A stretch of 64,000 nt of DNA, taken from NCBI RefSeq assembly GCF_025736935.1, contig NZ_CP107048.1, positions 558,001-622,000 of the forward strand, read 5' to 3'. The translations under genes and the position numbers were made by a program. Shown in pieces: positions 18,334-27,575 of this stretch; the first letter of the stretch is position 1; every line of letters starts with the position of its first letter. This DNA comes from Qipengyuania sp. SS22. GTDB lineage: Bacteria > Pseudomonadota > Alphaproteobacteria > Sphingomonadales > Sphingomonadaceae. Below the pieces are notes generated by a model that saw only the letters and a program-made list of their open reading frames with translations, was not told where the DNA came from and ran no database searches.

Positions 18334-18441
18334 TTCTAACCCATATCCGTCATTGCGAGGAGCCGCAGGCGACGCGGTAATCCAGTAAACTCGGCACTGG
18401 ATTGCCGCGCGGCTGCGCCGCTCGCAATGACTATTTGCGTT

Positions 18442-19644
18442 TTATTCCGCTGCCTGCGCTTCGACCATGCCGGCGTGCAGTTCATCGACATGGGTCATCA
18501 GCAGGCGGCCGTCCTTGACCGCGAAAGCCAGCCGGCCTTCGACCAGTTCGAGCGCATCCTTGCCGAACACTTCGTAACGCCAGCCGGTCAGGATCTTGAG
18601 GTCGCGCGCTCCCGCGGCGAGCGCTTCCATCTCGTCGGCCTTGGTCAGCAGCCGCGAGGCGACGTCGATCTCGCGTGCGCGGATCTTGAGCAGCAGCTTG
18701 AGCAAATCGGCGACCAGCGCGCCTTCCTTGCCCAGCGGCGCACCGCGCTTGGGCTTGTCGGGCATTTCCTCCTTCGGCAGCGGTTCGGCCTTGTCGAGCA
18801 CCTTGAGAAGTCGTTTGCCGATGTCGTTGTCTTTCCATGCATTCGACAGGCCGCGGACCTTGATCAGGTCGGGCTGCTTCTTGGGCGGGTGGCTGGCAAT
18901 ATCGGCCAGCGTCTCGTCGCGCATGATACGTCCGCGCGGAATGTTCTTGTGCTGCGCCTCGCTCTCGCGCCAGGCGGCCAGCGCCTTGAGGCGTCCGAGT
19001 ACTGCCGGGTTCCGTCCCGGCGAGCGGATGCGCTTCCACGCGATATCGGCGTCATTGGCGTAATTCGCCGGATCGGCCAGCTTTTCCATTTCGGCATCGA
19101 GCCATACGCCGCGGCCGGTCTTCATCAGCTTCTTGAGGATGCGCGGGAAGATGTCCGCCAGATGGGTGACATCGCCGATCGCATATTCGATCTGCCGTTC
19201 GGTTAGCGGACGGCGGCCCCAGTCGGTAAAGCGCGCGCCCTTGTCGATCGTCAGGCCCAGCCAGCTTTCGACCAGATTGGCATAACCGATCTGTTCCGAC
19301 TGGCTGATCGCCATCATCGCGATCTGCGTATCGAAGATCGGCTGCGGGGTCTTGCCGGTGAAATTATAGACGATCTCGACGTCCTGCCCGCCGGCATGGA
19401 AGACCTTGAGCACCTCGTCATTGTCGCACATCAGGTCCCATAGCGGGGTGAGGTCGATGCCATCGGCCAGCGGATCGATCGCCGCGGCCTCTTCCTCATT
19501 GCCGATCTGCACCAGGCACAGCTCGGGCCAATAGGTGTTCTCGCGCATGAATTCGGTGTCGACGCAGACGAAATCGCTTTTCGCCAGTCGCTCGCACAGT
19601 TCGGCCAGCGGTGCAGTCTCGGTAATAAGTTCGTGTATTTTCAT
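18442..19644 (-). CDS. rnd: Ribonuclease D
   Basis: A 3'-5' exoribonuclease for tRNA and stable RNA 3'-end maturation. In 400 residues it shows the DEDD exonuclease motifs (DFVCVDTEFMRENTYWPELCLVQIG near the N-terminus; KVFHAGGQDVEIVY; YAIGDVTHL with the final Asp) and HRDC domains in the C-terminal half. The open frame extends further upstream, but the ATG at 19644 (MKIHELIT) gives the family N-terminus, so the extension is excluded. It reads away from the cupin gene. Confidence 0.95.
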   Translation of the reverse strand: MKIHELITETAPLAELCERLAKSDFVCVDTEFMRENTYWPELCLVQIGNEEEAAAIDPLADGIDLTPLWDLMCDNDEVLKVFHAGGQDVEIVYNFTGKTPQPIFDTQIAMMAISQSEQIGYANLVESWLGLTIDKGARFTDWGRRPLTERQIEYAIGDVTHLADIFPRILKKLMKTGRGVWLDAEMEKLADPANYANDADIAWKRIRSPGRNPAVLGRLKALAAWRESEAQHKNIPRGRIMRDETLADIASHPPKKQPDLIKVRGLSNAWKDNDIGKRLLKVLDKAEPLPKEEMPDKPKRGAPLGKEGALVADLLKLLLKIRAREIDVASRLLTKADEMEALAAGARDLKILTGWRYEVFGKDALELVEGRLAFAVKDGRLLMTHVDELHAGMVEAQAAE

Positions 19645-19840
19645 CGTATCTTTTCGTTTCTGTCGGGCGGAGTGCCGCCCCCGGGCCGGGGCCCATCGAG
19701 TTGCGGGCTTGTCCCGCAGGTTCAGGCTAGCGCGTCTGGCGTGGCCCGCAATCGTTCGGCGGCACCTATGCACCGTCGCGATGCGCGCCGCTTTAGACCT
19801 GCCGCAAGTCCGGTCAAGACGGTCTTAACGCTTGGGTGCC

Positions 19841-20710
19841 ATGGTGCACCCCATGTCCCGCATGGAATTCCAGCATGCTTTCGATGCCGTCGCAGCCACG
19901 CCCGGCTTCGACCGCGCGCCGCTGTGGCGGGCCTATCCCGATGCCGCGCACCTGCTTTCGCACAGGCTCGAGATCGAACCGTGCTTCGACTGGTCGCGCC
20001 TTGCCGATACCATCGCGGCAGCCGATCGCGCGCTGATCGAGATACGCGAGGATACGCCGCAGCAGCGCTTCCGCATATTGCCCAAGTATCCGGCGGATCT
20101 GCGGCCCATGGTGCATGGGCTCGAGGGCAAGAAGCGCTGGATCATGCTGCGAGAGCTGGACAGATGGCCCGATTTCGCGCCGCTCGTCGCCGATATCCTG
20201 CAGGCAGTCGCGCCGGTGGTCGAAACGCGGACCGGCGCGATCGTCAAACCCACCGCGTTCCTGTTCATCAGCTCGCCGGGGCTCGTCACCCCGCTGCATT
20301 TCGATCCGGAATACAATATCCTGTTCCAGATCAGCGGCCGCAAACGGTTCACCATCCTGCCGCTATCCTGCGGCTTGCCGTCCCGGTCGGACAATGAACG
20401 CTTCCACCGCAGCGGCGACAATCTGCTCGAATGGCGGCCCGAACTGGCCGCGCAGGGCTGGCCCTTCGACCTTGCCCCGGGCGATGCGCTCCACGTTCCC
20501 TTCAAGGCGCCGCACACGGTGACGGTCGGGGACGAACCGTCAATCTCGCTTTCGGTTACCTGGCGTTCGCACAGCAGTCTGCTGCAGGACGATGCGTGGG
20601 CGATGAACGGCCTGCTCGCGCGCTGCGGGGTGAGGGCGCCCGAGCCGGGGGTGCGCCCGTGGATGCGCGCCGGCACGCTGCGCGCCTTGCGCCGGGCGCG
20701 ACTCGCCTAG
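19841..20710 (+). CDS. Cupin-like (JmjC-type) protein
   Basis: About 289 residues with the JmjC/cupin_8 iron site: H-F-D in LVTPLHFDPEYNILFQISG (first two ligands) and the distal His in FKAPHTV, around an FTILP strand. Such proteins are Fe(II)/2-oxoglutarate oxygenases or relatives; the substrate is unknown. Sphingomonads often carry similar cupin-like genes with TonB systems, but none adjoins here. The start is uncertain: ATG codons at 19841 and 19853 are both reasonable and neither has a clear ribosome site. Confidence 0.82.
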   Translation: MVHPMSRMEFQHAFDAVAATPGFDRAPLWRAYPDAAHLLSHRLEIEPCFDWSRLADTIAAADRALIEIREDTPQQRFRILPKYPADLRPMVHGLEGKKRWIMLRELDRWPDFAPLVADILQAVAPVVETRTGAIVKPTAFLFISSPGLVTPLHFDPEYNILFQISGRKRFTILPLSCGLPSRSDNERFHRSGDNLLEWRPELAAQGWPFDLAPGDALHVPFKAPHTVTVGDEPSISLSVTWRSHSSLLQDDAWAMNGLLARCGVRAPEPGVRPWMRAGTLRALRRARLA

Positions 20711-20830
20711 CCCGGACCCAGAGAAATCTTGACAAAACGGCCCTTGGTGGCTGTTAGGGGCGCGCTCTCGTGCGGCGCCCGGATGCGCGCGCGGTTCCAA
20801 CCAATCTCCGGCAGAAAGATCGAGCTTTAG

Positions 20831-22648
20831 ATGCACGCCTATCGTACCCATACCTGCGCCGCGCTAACCAAGGACAATGTCGGCGATACCGTTCGCCTGT
20901 CGGGCTGGGTGCATAACAAGCGCGATCATGGCGGCGTGCTGTTCGTCGATCTGCGCGACCATTATGGCATCACCCAGATCGTTGCCGACGAGGACAGCGA
21001 GGCGCTGCCGATCCTCGACAAGCTCAAGCTGGAATCGGTCGTCACCATCGATGGCGTGGTCAAGGCGCGCGCCGATGCCGCGGTAAACCCGAACCTGCCG
21101 ACCGGGGCGATCGAGGTTTTCGCCCACGCGGTAAATGTGCAGAGCCGTGCGGACGATCTCCCGCTGATCGTCAATTCGGCCGAGGATTATCCCGAAGAGA
21201 CGCGCCTCAAATACCGCTTCGTCGACCTGCGGCGCGAGCGCGTCCACGCCAACATCATGCTGCGCAACAAGGTCATTACCTCGCTGCGCCGCCGGATGAC
21301 CGATCAGGGCTTCAGCGAATTCCAGACGCCGATCCTGGGCGCTTCCAGCCCCGAGGGTGCGCGCGACTACCTCGTGCCCAGCCGCCTGCACCCGGGCCGC
21401 TTCTACGCGCTCCCGCAGGCGCCGCAGATGTTCAAGCAGTTGCTGATGGTTGCCGGTTTCGATCGCTATTTTCAGATCGCGCCGTGTTTCCGCGATGAAG
21501 ACCTGCGCGCCGACCGCAGCCCCGAGTTCTACCAGCTTGATTTCGAGATGAGCTTCGTCACGCAGGAAGACGTGTTCCAGGCGATCGAGCCCGTGCTGGC
21601 CGGTGTGTTCGAGGAATTTTCGGGCGGCAAGAGCGTGACGCCCGCAGGCGAGTTCCCGCGCATCCCCTATGCCGAAGCGATGCTCAAGTATGGCTCCGAC
21701 AAGCCCGATCTGCGCAACCCGCTGATCATCAGCGATGTCACCAGCCACTTCGAGAAGAGCGGGTTCGGCCTGTTCGAGAAAATCGTGGGTGGCGGTGGCC
21801 GCGTGCGCGTGATCCCCGCACCGAATACCAACGAAAAGAGCCGCAAGTTCTTCGACGAGATGAACGACTGGGCGCGCCGCGAAGGGTTCGCCGGGCTGGG
21901 CTATGTCACGCGCAAAGGCGGCGAGTTCGGCGGCCCGATCGCCAAGAACCACGGCACCGAAGGCATGGAAAAGCTCTATGCCGAGCTGGGTCTGGGCGAG
22001 AACGACGGCCTGTTCTTCGCTGCGGGCAAGGAAAAGGACGCCGCCAAGCTGGCCGGCGCCGCACGCACTCGCGTGGCCGAGGAACTGAACCTGATCGAGG
22101 AAGACTGCTTCAAGTTCTGCTGGATCGTCGACTTCCCGATGTTCGAATATGACGAAGAGCTCAAGAAGGTCGATTTCAGCCACAACCCCTTCTCGATGCC
22201 GCAGGGCGAGATGGAAGCGCTGGAAACCAAGGACCCGCTCGATATCCTCGCTTGGCAGTACGACATCGTCTGCAACGGTTACGAGCTCTCCTCGGGCGCG
22301 ATCCGGAACCACCGCCCGGACATCATGTACAAGGCGTTCGAACTGGCGGGTTACAGCCAAGCGGACGTCGACGAGAACTTCAGCGGTATGATCGAGGCAT
22401 TCAAGCTTGGCGCACCGCCGCATGGCGGCTCTGCCCCGGGGATCGACCGGATCGTGATGCTGCTCGCCGACGAGCCGAACATTCGCGAAGTGATCGCCTT
22501 CCCGCTCAACCAGAAGGCACAGGACCTGATGATGGGCGCGCCCAACCTCGTCGGCCCGCGCCAGCTGCGCGACGTGCATATTCGGACCGTCGATGCGCCC
22601 AAGCCCCAGGGGGCAGAGGCGACCCGCGTCGACCACGCGGGCGACTGA
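20831..22648 (+). CDS. aspS: Aspartyl-tRNA synthetase
   Basis: A class IIb synthetase of 605 residues. It has an N-terminal OB-fold anticodon-binding domain ([23 protein letters not shown]), class II motif 1, motif 2 ([23 protein letters not shown]) and motif 3 ([17 protein letters not shown]), with the bacterial GAD insertion domain between motifs 2 and 3. Lineages without AsnRS have the non-discriminating form (AspRS-ND), which depends on GatCAB; which form this is cannot be decided by eye. Confidence 0.97.
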   Translation: MHAYRTHTCAALTKDNVGDTVRLSGWVHNKRDHGGVLFVDLRDHYGITQIVADEDSEALPILDKLKLESVVTIDGVVKARADAAVNPNLPTGAIEVFAHAVNVQSRADDLPLIVNSAEDYPEETRLKYRFVDLRRERVHANIMLRNKVITSLRRRMTDQGFSEFQTPILGASSPEGARDYLVPSRLHPGRFYALPQAPQMFKQLLMVAGFDRYFQIAPCFRDEDLRADRSPEFYQLDFEMSFVTQEDVFQAIEPVLAGVFEEFSGGKSVTPAGEFPRIPYAEAMLKYGSDKPDLRNPLIISDVTSHFEKSGFGLFEKIVGGGGRVRVIPAPNTNEKSRKFFDEMNDWARREGFAGLGYVTRKGGEFGGPIAKNHGTEGMEKLYAELGLGENDGLFFAAGKEKDAAKLAGAARTRVAEELNLIEEDCFKFCWIVDFPMFEYDEELKKVDFSHNPFSMPQGEMEALETKDPLDILAWQYDIVCNGYELSSGAIRNHRPDIMYKAFELAGYSQADVDENFSGMIEAFKLGAPPHGGSAPGIDRIVMLLADEPNIREVIAFPLNQKAQDLMMGAPNLVGPRQLRDVHIRTVDAPKPQGAEATRVDHAGD

Positions 22649-22688
22649 CCCGCAAGCGCACGGCGACAGGCTGTGCAGCGCGAACGAA

Positions 22689-22719
22689 AAAGGGCGCGGG
22701 ACCTGCTCCCGCGCCCTTT
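22689..22719. terminator. Bidirectional intrinsic terminator
   Basis: A 13-bp perfect stem (22689-22701 with 22707-22719, GC-rich, loop CCTGC) lies between the convergent aspS and DUF2383 genes. A-rich sequence on its left gives a T-run for the minus-strand transcript, and TTT begins the plus-strand end. Confidence 0.85.
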
Positions 22720-22739
22720 CCTCGTGATTTCAGGACCTG

Positions 22740-23171
22740 TCAGTCGAACTGCTTGGCGGCGAAGTCGCCGAAGCGTTCGCCTGCGCAAATCTCACTGTAT
22801 GCCAGCTGCACCACCGCGCGTTCCTGCACGTCGAGCTGATCGCTTTCGAGCGCCTGCTGGAATTTGTTCTTGATGTAGTCCTCGCCTTCCTCGACGCGCT
22901 CGGAGGCGGCTTCGTCGTCGTTCTTGAAGGCAGCGGTGACGCTCTGCCACATCTGGTGGGCTTCGCCGGTCAGCGTACCCTTGGTGACCAGTTCCTCACC
23001 CTGGCGCTGCAATTCGGCGTTCATTTGCTGGAGCGTCTGACCGCGTTGCTGGCCGCGCTGCTGCAAGGCTTGCGTGAGCTGCGGACTGTTCGCGGTTTCA
23101 GCCGCTTGGCGATAGCCTTCGACCGAATCGAAAGTGGTATCGGTAAGGCTCTTGAAAACGGTGCTAGCCAT
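22740..23171 (-). CDS. DUF2383 / PA2169-like four-helix bundle protein
   Basis: A 143-residue, Gln- and Glu-rich, entirely helical protein resembling the PA2169/DUF2383 family, a ferritin-like four-helix bundle often linked to stress conditions. Typical segments are DTTFDSVEGYRQAAETA near the N-terminus and EGEDYIKNKFQQALE near the C-terminus. No metal-ligand set is evident, and there is no signal peptide, so it is probably cytoplasmic. A strong terminator follows the stop. Function is unknown. Confidence 0.75.
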   Translation of the reverse strand: MASTVFKSLTDTTFDSVEGYRQAAETANSPQLTQALQQRGQQRGQTLQQMNAELQRQGEELVTKGTLTGEAHQMWQSVTAAFKNDDEAASERVEEGEDYIKNKFQQALESDQLDVQERAVVQLAYSEICAGERFGDFAAKQFD

Positions 23172-23327
23172 TGTTTTGTTTCCCTTTTTACAGCGTGTGC
23201 TATGTAGAGGAAATCAATCGCAACGCGTTTGGGTCCGGGCTACACGGCGAGTTGCCCTTGCGCTGCGCCGCTCCGTTGATTAGGGCGATTGGCAATTCAG
23301 AAACCCCCAAATTTGAGAGGGACACAA

Positions 23328-23564
23328 ATGAGCGATACTGCCGACCGCGTGCAGAAAATTGTCGTCGAGCACCTCGGCGTCGAGGCCGACAAGGTCACCC
23401 AGGAAGCCAGCTTCATCGACGATCTCGGTGCGGACAGCCTCGACATCGTCGAGCTGGTCATGGCCTTCGAAGAGGAATTCGGCGTGGAAATCCCTGACGA
23501 TGCGGCTGAGAAGATCACCACCGTCGGCGACGCGACCAAGTATATCGAAGAGCACAAGGGCTAA
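23328..23564 (+). CDS. acpP: Acyl carrier protein
   Basis: A 78-residue acidic carrier protein of type II fatty acid synthesis. The phosphopantetheine attachment site is the serine in [17 protein letters not shown] strong ribosome site (GAGAGG, 23315-23320) fixes the ATG at 23328; the longer upstream frame is not used. It is followed by a hairpin and then fabF, the classic acpP-fabF-mltG order. Confidence 0.98.
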   Translation: MSDTADRVQKIVVEHLGVEADKVTQEASFIDDLGADSLDIVELVMAFEEEFGVEIPDDAAEKITTVGDATKYIEEHKG

Positions 23565-23604
23565 GCCTCGCGCTTTTCGAATCCCGCACTATATGCGGGA
23601 CCGG

Positions 23605-23636
23605 ACAGGCCCGACCCCATAGCGGGCCGGGCCTGT
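23605..23636 (+). terminator. Terminator or attenuator between acpP and fabF
   Basis: ACAGGCCCG (23605-23613) and CGGGCCTGT (23628-23636) form a 9-bp stem, followed by TGTCTT; a second small hairpin CCCGCA/TGCGGG lies just upstream (23583-23598). Placed between acpP and fabF, it probably reduces read-through so that acpP is expressed more than fabF. Confidence 0.65.
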
Positions 23637-23658
23637 TGTCTTATCTGCGGAGAATTAC

Positions 23659-24918
23659 ATGCGTCGTGTGGTCGTAACCGGACTTGGCCTCGTCACCCCC
23701 CTGGGCGGTGACGTGGAGACTTCATGGAAGAACCTGATCGCGGGCAAGAGCGGAGCCGCGCAAATCACGCGCTTCGACACCGAGGGGCAGAAATGCACCA
23801 TCGCCTGCGAGGTCAAGCCCAAGGACCACGAGTTCGGCTTCGACCCCGACAAGCGTGTCGACCACAAGGTCCAGCGACAGGTCGATCCGTTCATCATCTA
23901 TGGCATCGATGCCGCGGGCCAGGCGCTTGAAGACGCCGGCCTCGATGAAATGGACGACGAGCTCAAGCTGCGCACCGGCGTCTCGATCGGTTCGGGCATC
24001 GGCGGTCTGCCGGGAATCGAGAAAGAAAGCATCGTGCTGCACGAACGCGGCCCCGGCCGTGTGTCGCCGCACTTCGTCCACGGGCGGCTGATCAATCTCA
24101 TCTCGGGCCAGGTCTCGATCAAATACGGCCTGATGGGGCCCAACCACGCGGTGGTGACTGCGTGCTCCACCGGCGCGCACTCGATCGGCGATGCCGCGCG
24201 GATGATCGCGCTCGACGATGCCGACGTGATGCTGGCGGGCGGGGCCGAAGGCACCATCAACCCGCTGGGCGTGGCCGGCTTCGCACAGGCGCGCGCGCTC
24301 AACATGAGCATGAACGACCGCCCCACCGAAGCCAGCCGCCCCTATGACAGGGACCGCGACGGGTTCGTCATGGGCGAGGGCGCGGGCGTGGTGGTGCTCG
24401 AGGAATACGAACACGCCAAGGCACGCGGCGCGACGATCTATGCCGAAGTGGTCGGCTATGGCCTGTCGGGCGATGCCTATCACGTCACGGCACCGCATCC
24501 CGAAGGCAAGGGCGCCGAGCTGGCGATGCGGATGGCGCTCAAGAAAGCGGGCCTGACCGCTGCCGATATCGATTACGTCAACGCGCATGGCACGTCGACC
24601 ATGGCCGACACGATCGAACTGGGCGCGGTCAAGCGCGTGCTCGGCGACGATTTGGGCGGTGCATCGATGAGCAGCACCAAATCCGCCATCGGGCACCTTC
24701 TGGGCGGCGCCGGTGCGGTTGAGGCGATCTTCTGCATCCTTGCGATCCGCGACCAGATCGTTCCGCCCACGCTCAATCTCGACAATCCCGATGAGGGCAC
24801 CGAAGGCGTCGACCTGGTTCCCAAGCAGGCCAAGCAGCGCGAAGTGAAAGCGGTGCTCAACAACAGCTTCGGGTTCGGCGGCACCAATGCATCGCTGATC
24901 CTCAAACAGGTCGATTGA
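23659..24918 (+). CDS. fabF: Beta-ketoacyl-ACP synthase II FabF
   Basis: A condensing enzyme of type II fatty acid elongation, 419 residues, the normal size. The catalytic cysteine is in VVTACSTGAHSIGDA, and the two histidines are in VNAHGTSTMADT and KSAIGHLLGGAGAVEA; the C-terminal NNSFGFGGTNASL is present. A purine-rich ribosome site precedes the ATG. The stop is followed directly by the GTG of mltG. Confidence 0.98.
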   Translation: MRRVVVTGLGLVTPLGGDVETSWKNLIAGKSGAAQITRFDTEGQKCTIACEVKPKDHEFGFDPDKRVDHKVQRQVDPFIIYGIDAAGQALEDAGLDEMDDELKLRTGVSIGSGIGGLPGIEKESIVLHERGPGRVSPHFVHGRLINLISGQVSIKYGLMGPNHAVVTACSTGAHSIGDAARMIALDDADVMLAGGAEGTINPLGVAGFAQARALNMSMNDRPTEASRPYDRDRDGFVMGEGAGVVVLEEYEHAKARGATIYAEVVGYGLSGDAYHVTAPHPEGKGAELAMRMALKKAGLTAADIDYVNAHGTSTMADTIELGAVKRVLGDDLGGASMSSTKSAIGHLLGGAGAVEAIFCILAIRDQIVPPTLNLDNPDEGTEGVDLVPKQAKQREVKAVLNNSFGFGGTNASLILKQVD

Positions 24919-24919
24919 T

Positions 24920-25891
24920 GTGAAAAAGGCCGGGTGCCTCATCGCAGGCGTCCTCGCGCTGGTTCTCGCCATCGGGGCGATCTGGTTTCTGTCGGGCTGG
25001 TGGGGCACCGCCGAGGTCGAGGAAGATACCAATTTTATCGTCCCGTCGGGGGCCAGCCTGACTTCGGTTGCCGACAAGCTCGGTGACGAGGGGCTGATTG
25101 CCAATCCCGAAGGCTTCCTGCTGCGCGCGAAGCTGTTCGGCTCGTCGGACCCGATCATGGCGGGCGAGTTCCTGCTGCCTGCCGGGGCGAGCAATGCGCA
25201 GATTCTGGACACCTTCCAGCATGGCGAGGTGATCCGGCGTTTTGTCACCATTCCCGAGGGCCTGCCCTCGGTACTGGTCCACGAACGACTGATGGCGGAA
25301 GACCACCTGACTGGCGAAATCCCCGTCCCGGTCGAAGGTTCGGTGCTGCCCGATACCTATGATTTCGAACGCGGCGAGGCGCGCAGCGCGGTGCTCGCGC
25401 GGATGCAGGCGGCGATGCAGAACTATCTCGCCGAAGCCTGGCCCAAGCGCGCACCGGACATCGCGGTCGACAATGTGAAGGACGCGGTCATCCTCGCCTC
25501 GATCGTCGAGAAGGAAACCGGCGTCGCGCGCGAGCGCAAGATGGTCGCCGGACTGTATTCCAACCGCGTGAAGGACGGCATGCTGCTGCAGGCCGATCCG
25601 ACGATCATCTACCCGCTGACCAAGGGCAAGCCGCTGGGGCGGCGCATTCGCCAGTCGGAAATCGCCGCGATCAACGATTACAACACCTACACCATGGTCG
25701 GTCTGCCCAAGGGGCCGATCACCAATCCGGGGCGCGAAGCGATTGCGGCGGTGCTGAACCCGGCGGAAACGAGCGCGCGCTATATGGTTGCCGATGGCAC
25801 CGGCGGCCACGCCTTTGCGGAGACGCTCGAAGAGCATAATCGCAATGTCGCCGAATGGTTCGAGATCCGCCGCCGACGCGGGGAAATGTGA
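24920..25891 (+). CDS. mltG: Endolytic murein transglycosylase MltG
   Basis: An inner-membrane YceG-family lytic transglycosylase that cuts nascent peptidoglycan strands. In 323 residues there is one N-terminal membrane helix (LIAGVLALVLAIGAIWFLSG), a LysM-like portion, and the catalytic Glu in ILASIVEKETG followed by the QADPTIIYPL segment. The start is GTG at 24920, one base past the fabF stop codon; the ATG overlapping that stop runs straight into TGA. The spacing shows coupling to fabF. Confidence 0.95.
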   Translation: MKKAGCLIAGVLALVLAIGAIWFLSGWWGTAEVEEDTNFIVPSGASLTSVADKLGDEGLIANPEGFLLRAKLFGSSDPIMAGEFLLPAGASNAQILDTFQHGEVIRRFVTIPEGLPSVLVHERLMAEDHLTGEIPVPVEGSVLPDTYDFERGEARSAVLARMQAAMQNYLAEAWPKRAPDIAVDNVKDAVILASIVEKETGVARERKMVAGLYSNRVKDGMLLQADPTIIYPLTKGKPLGRRIRQSEIAAINDYNTYTMVGLPKGPITNPGREAIAAVLNPAETSARYMVADGTGGHAFAETLEEHNRNVAEWFEIRRRRGEM

Positions 25892-26418
25892 GCGCGGCAG
25901 ACGCCGCTCCGCTGATCCTGACCGCGCAATTGCCGCGCGACCTGCACGCCCGGTACACCGCGCTGCGAACCGAGCATTTCCCGCCCGAGCGCAATTACCT
26001 CGACGCGCATGTGACGCTGTTCCACGCGCTGCCGGCCATGTGCGAGGCGGAGGCCGGTACCTATCTCAAGCGGCTTGCGGGTGAGTTCGCGCCGGTGGCG
26101 GGGCAAGTCGAAGGGCTGATGTCGCTCGGCGGCGGCACTGCGATCAAGCTCTCCAGCCCCGACATGCTCGCGCTGCGCGACATGATCGCCGACCATTTTC
26201 GCGGCATGCTGACACAGCAGGACCAGCATCGCCCGCGCCTCCACGTCACCATCCAGAACAAGGTCACCAGCAAGGAGGCCAAGGCGCTGCAGGCGGCGCT
26301 CGCAGGCACGATCGAGCCCCGACCGTTCGCCTTTTGCGGGCTTGCGCTCTTTCGCTATCGCGGCGGGCCGTGGGAAGCGGTAAAGGAATTTGCATTCAGG
26401 GGCCGGAGCGCGGCATAA
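25888..26418 (+). CDS. 2H phosphoesterase / 2'-5' RNA ligase-like protein
   Basis: A 176-residue protein with the two H-x-T motifs of the 2H phosphoesterase superfamily (H41-V-T43 in LDAHVTLFHALP, and LHVTIQNK about 75 residues later). Relatives include 2'-5' RNA ligase and cyclic phosphodiesterases; the substrate is not predictable. The start is taken as GTG at 25888, which overlaps the mltG stop (GTGA) and has GGGGAAA upstream; an ATG at 25855 inside mltG is less likely. Confidence 0.8.
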   Translation: MSAADAAPLILTAQLPRDLHARYTALRTEHFPPERNYLDAHVTLFHALPAMCEAEAGTYLKRLAGEFAPVAGQVEGLMSLGGGTAIKLSSPDMLALRDMIADHFRGMLTQQDQHRPRLHVTIQNKVTSKEAKALQAALAGTIEPRPFAFCGLALFRYRGGPWEAVKEFAFRGRSAA

Positions 26419-26445
26419 GAGCCCTGTTTTACGAAGGGACGGGGG

Positions 26446-27141
26446 ATGGCCGAAATCGCCACTATACTGGCTTATATCGCGGCGCTGCTGGCGGTCGCGG
26501 CGATGGCAGCGACCACGATCAGGCAGCTGCGCTATGCGATGTTCGTCGCCGGCCTTGCAGCGCTGGCGCATTTTGCGCTGGCCGACCATCTCGGCTGGGC
26601 GATCATCGCCGCCGTCTTCCTAATCATCAATGGCATGCAAATATCGGTGCTGCGCCGCCGTGCGCGGCGTGGCGCGATGCTGGAAGAGGAAACCAGCCTG
26701 TTCCAGCGCCTGCTCGGCATCGAGGATCCCGGACGCCAGCAGCGCTTGCGCGACCTGATGGAATGGCGCGATGTCGAGGAGGGTGCGGTGCTGATGAAAC
26801 AGAACCAGCCCGACCCACCGCTGATCTATGTCGCGCGCGGCGCGGCGCGGGTAGAGTGCGACGGCAAGGTCGTGGGCACCTGCGGTCCGGAGGAGTTCCT
26901 CGGCGAGATGAGCCTGGTGTCCGGCAAGACTGCCTCGGCGACGGTTATCGTGACCGAACGCACCCGCGTGGCGACGTTCGACCGCGATGCGCTGGCGCAT
27001 TATGCGCGCGCGGTGCCCGAGGTCGATACCGCGCTGACGCATGCGCTCAACCGCGGTCTGGCGGCCAAGGTCCGGCGCATGAACGAGGCGGCATCGCAAG
27101 CATCCGCAGAAAACGCGGGCGAGTCGCATTTGCGCGGTTGA
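26446..27141 (+). CDS. Membrane protein with cyclic-nucleotide-binding domain
   Basis: Three N-terminal hydrophobic segments (residues about 4-22, 27-46, 50-65) are followed by a Crp-type cyclic nucleotide-binding beta roll (IYVARGAARVECDGKVVGTCGPEEFLGEMSLVSGKTASATVIVTE, to be read in segments). The arrangement (short membrane domain plus cNMP domain, 231 residues) is Popeye-like. No DNA-binding helix is present, so it is probably a membrane sensor and not a transcription factor. It starts 28 bp after the 2H gene and is the last chromosomal gene before the tRNA. Confidence 0.8.
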   Translation: MAEIATILAYIAALLAVAAMAATTIRQLRYAMFVAGLAALAHFALADHLGWAIIAAVFLIINGMQISVLRRRARRGAMLEEETSLFQRLLGIEDPGRQQRLRDLMEWRDVEEGAVLMKQNQPDPPLIYVARGAARVECDGKVVGTCGPEEFLGEMSLVSGKTASATVIVTERTRVATFDRDALAHYARAVPEVDTALTHALNRGLAAKVRRMNEAASQASAENAGESHLRG

Positions 27142-27166
27142 CCGCAATCGCGGACCGCCCTAAACG
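27138..27166 (+). promoter_or_regulatory. Probable promoter of the tRNA-Met gene
   Basis: TTGACC (27138-27143) and TAAACG (27161-27166) are separated by 17 bp, about 45 bp upstream of the tRNA. A small GGGGC-TATC-GCCCC hairpin (27181-27194) sits in the leader. The match to a housekeeping promoter is moderate. Confidence 0.45.
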
Positions 27167-27209
27167 CGCCGCCTGCCGAGGGGGCTATCGCCCCGGCATG
27201 CCTCTATGG

Positions 27210-27286
27210 GGCGGAGTAGCTCAGGTGGTTAGAGCAGCGGAATCATAATCCGCGTGTCGGGGGTTCAAGTCCCTCCTCCGCTACCA
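27210..27286 (+). tRNA. tRNA-Met (anticodon CAT)
   Basis: A full cloverleaf can be drawn: acceptor stem GGCGGAG/CTCCGCT (first pair G-U), T8-A9, D arm GCTC/GAGC, anticodon stem GCGGA/TCCGC with loop ATCATAA, variable region GTGTC, T arm GGGGG-TTCAAGT-CCCTC, discriminator A and an encoded CCA. The anticodon CAT would also fit tRNA-Ile2 (lysidine); elongator Met is favoured. Its 3' half is the integration site of the element that follows. Confidence 0.93.
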
Positions 27287-27290
27287 ATTC
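27239..27290 (+). repeat. attL: 52-bp direct repeat spanning the tRNA 3' half
   Basis: A 52-bp block beginning in the anticodon stem (GGAATCATAATCCGCG) and ending four bases after the CCA (ACCAATTC) recurs without mismatch at 47525-47576. Bases on both outer sides differ. The intact tRNA at the left shows that the element supplied a replacement 3' half on insertion. Confidence 0.95.
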
Positions 27291-27500
27291 CCGTGATACC
27301 CGTTCTCGGGCTATCCAACCGATGGCTACAGAAGCTTTTTAGGGCGCACGTCCTTTTCTCGCCTGACGCTTCCTTCTCCCGCAAAATTGCCGGCGACCTA
27401 TGGCCGAAGAACTACACACCGTGGGAGCGATTTCCCAACGGCAGCAAGAGCCTGCGTTTTATGAAGAATCGAGGGCTTTATGCGTCTCTCGAGGGATCCT

Positions 27501-27541
27501 AATGTCAGGTTAGCTGGCGTATATTCTTGACAATGTCAGGT
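27501..27541. promoter_or_regulatory. Direct repeats AATGTCAGGT upstream of the QueC-like cassette
   Basis: AATGTCAGGT occurs at 27501-27510 and again at 27532-27541, 31 bp apart (about three helical turns, same DNA face). Between them lie GTATATT and TTGACA. The pair precedes the first gene of the cassette by 35 bp and could be the operator of the HTH protein encoded third in the cassette. The 285 bp between attL and the first gene hold no other recognisable feature. Confidence 0.4.
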
Positions 27542-27575
27542 GATCTTGTGAGTCTTGCTGGGAGGAGGTCCTATC

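Noticed and set aside
20864..22636. 590-codon frame on the minus strand
   Set aside because: It is the antisense shadow of aspS; composition is high in His, Asp and Arg as expected for shadow frames in GC-rich DNA.
27254..27502. 82-codon frame beginning inside the tRNA and continuing into the island
   Set aside because: It starts within the T arm of the tRNA, lacks a ribosome site and has no protein-like composition.
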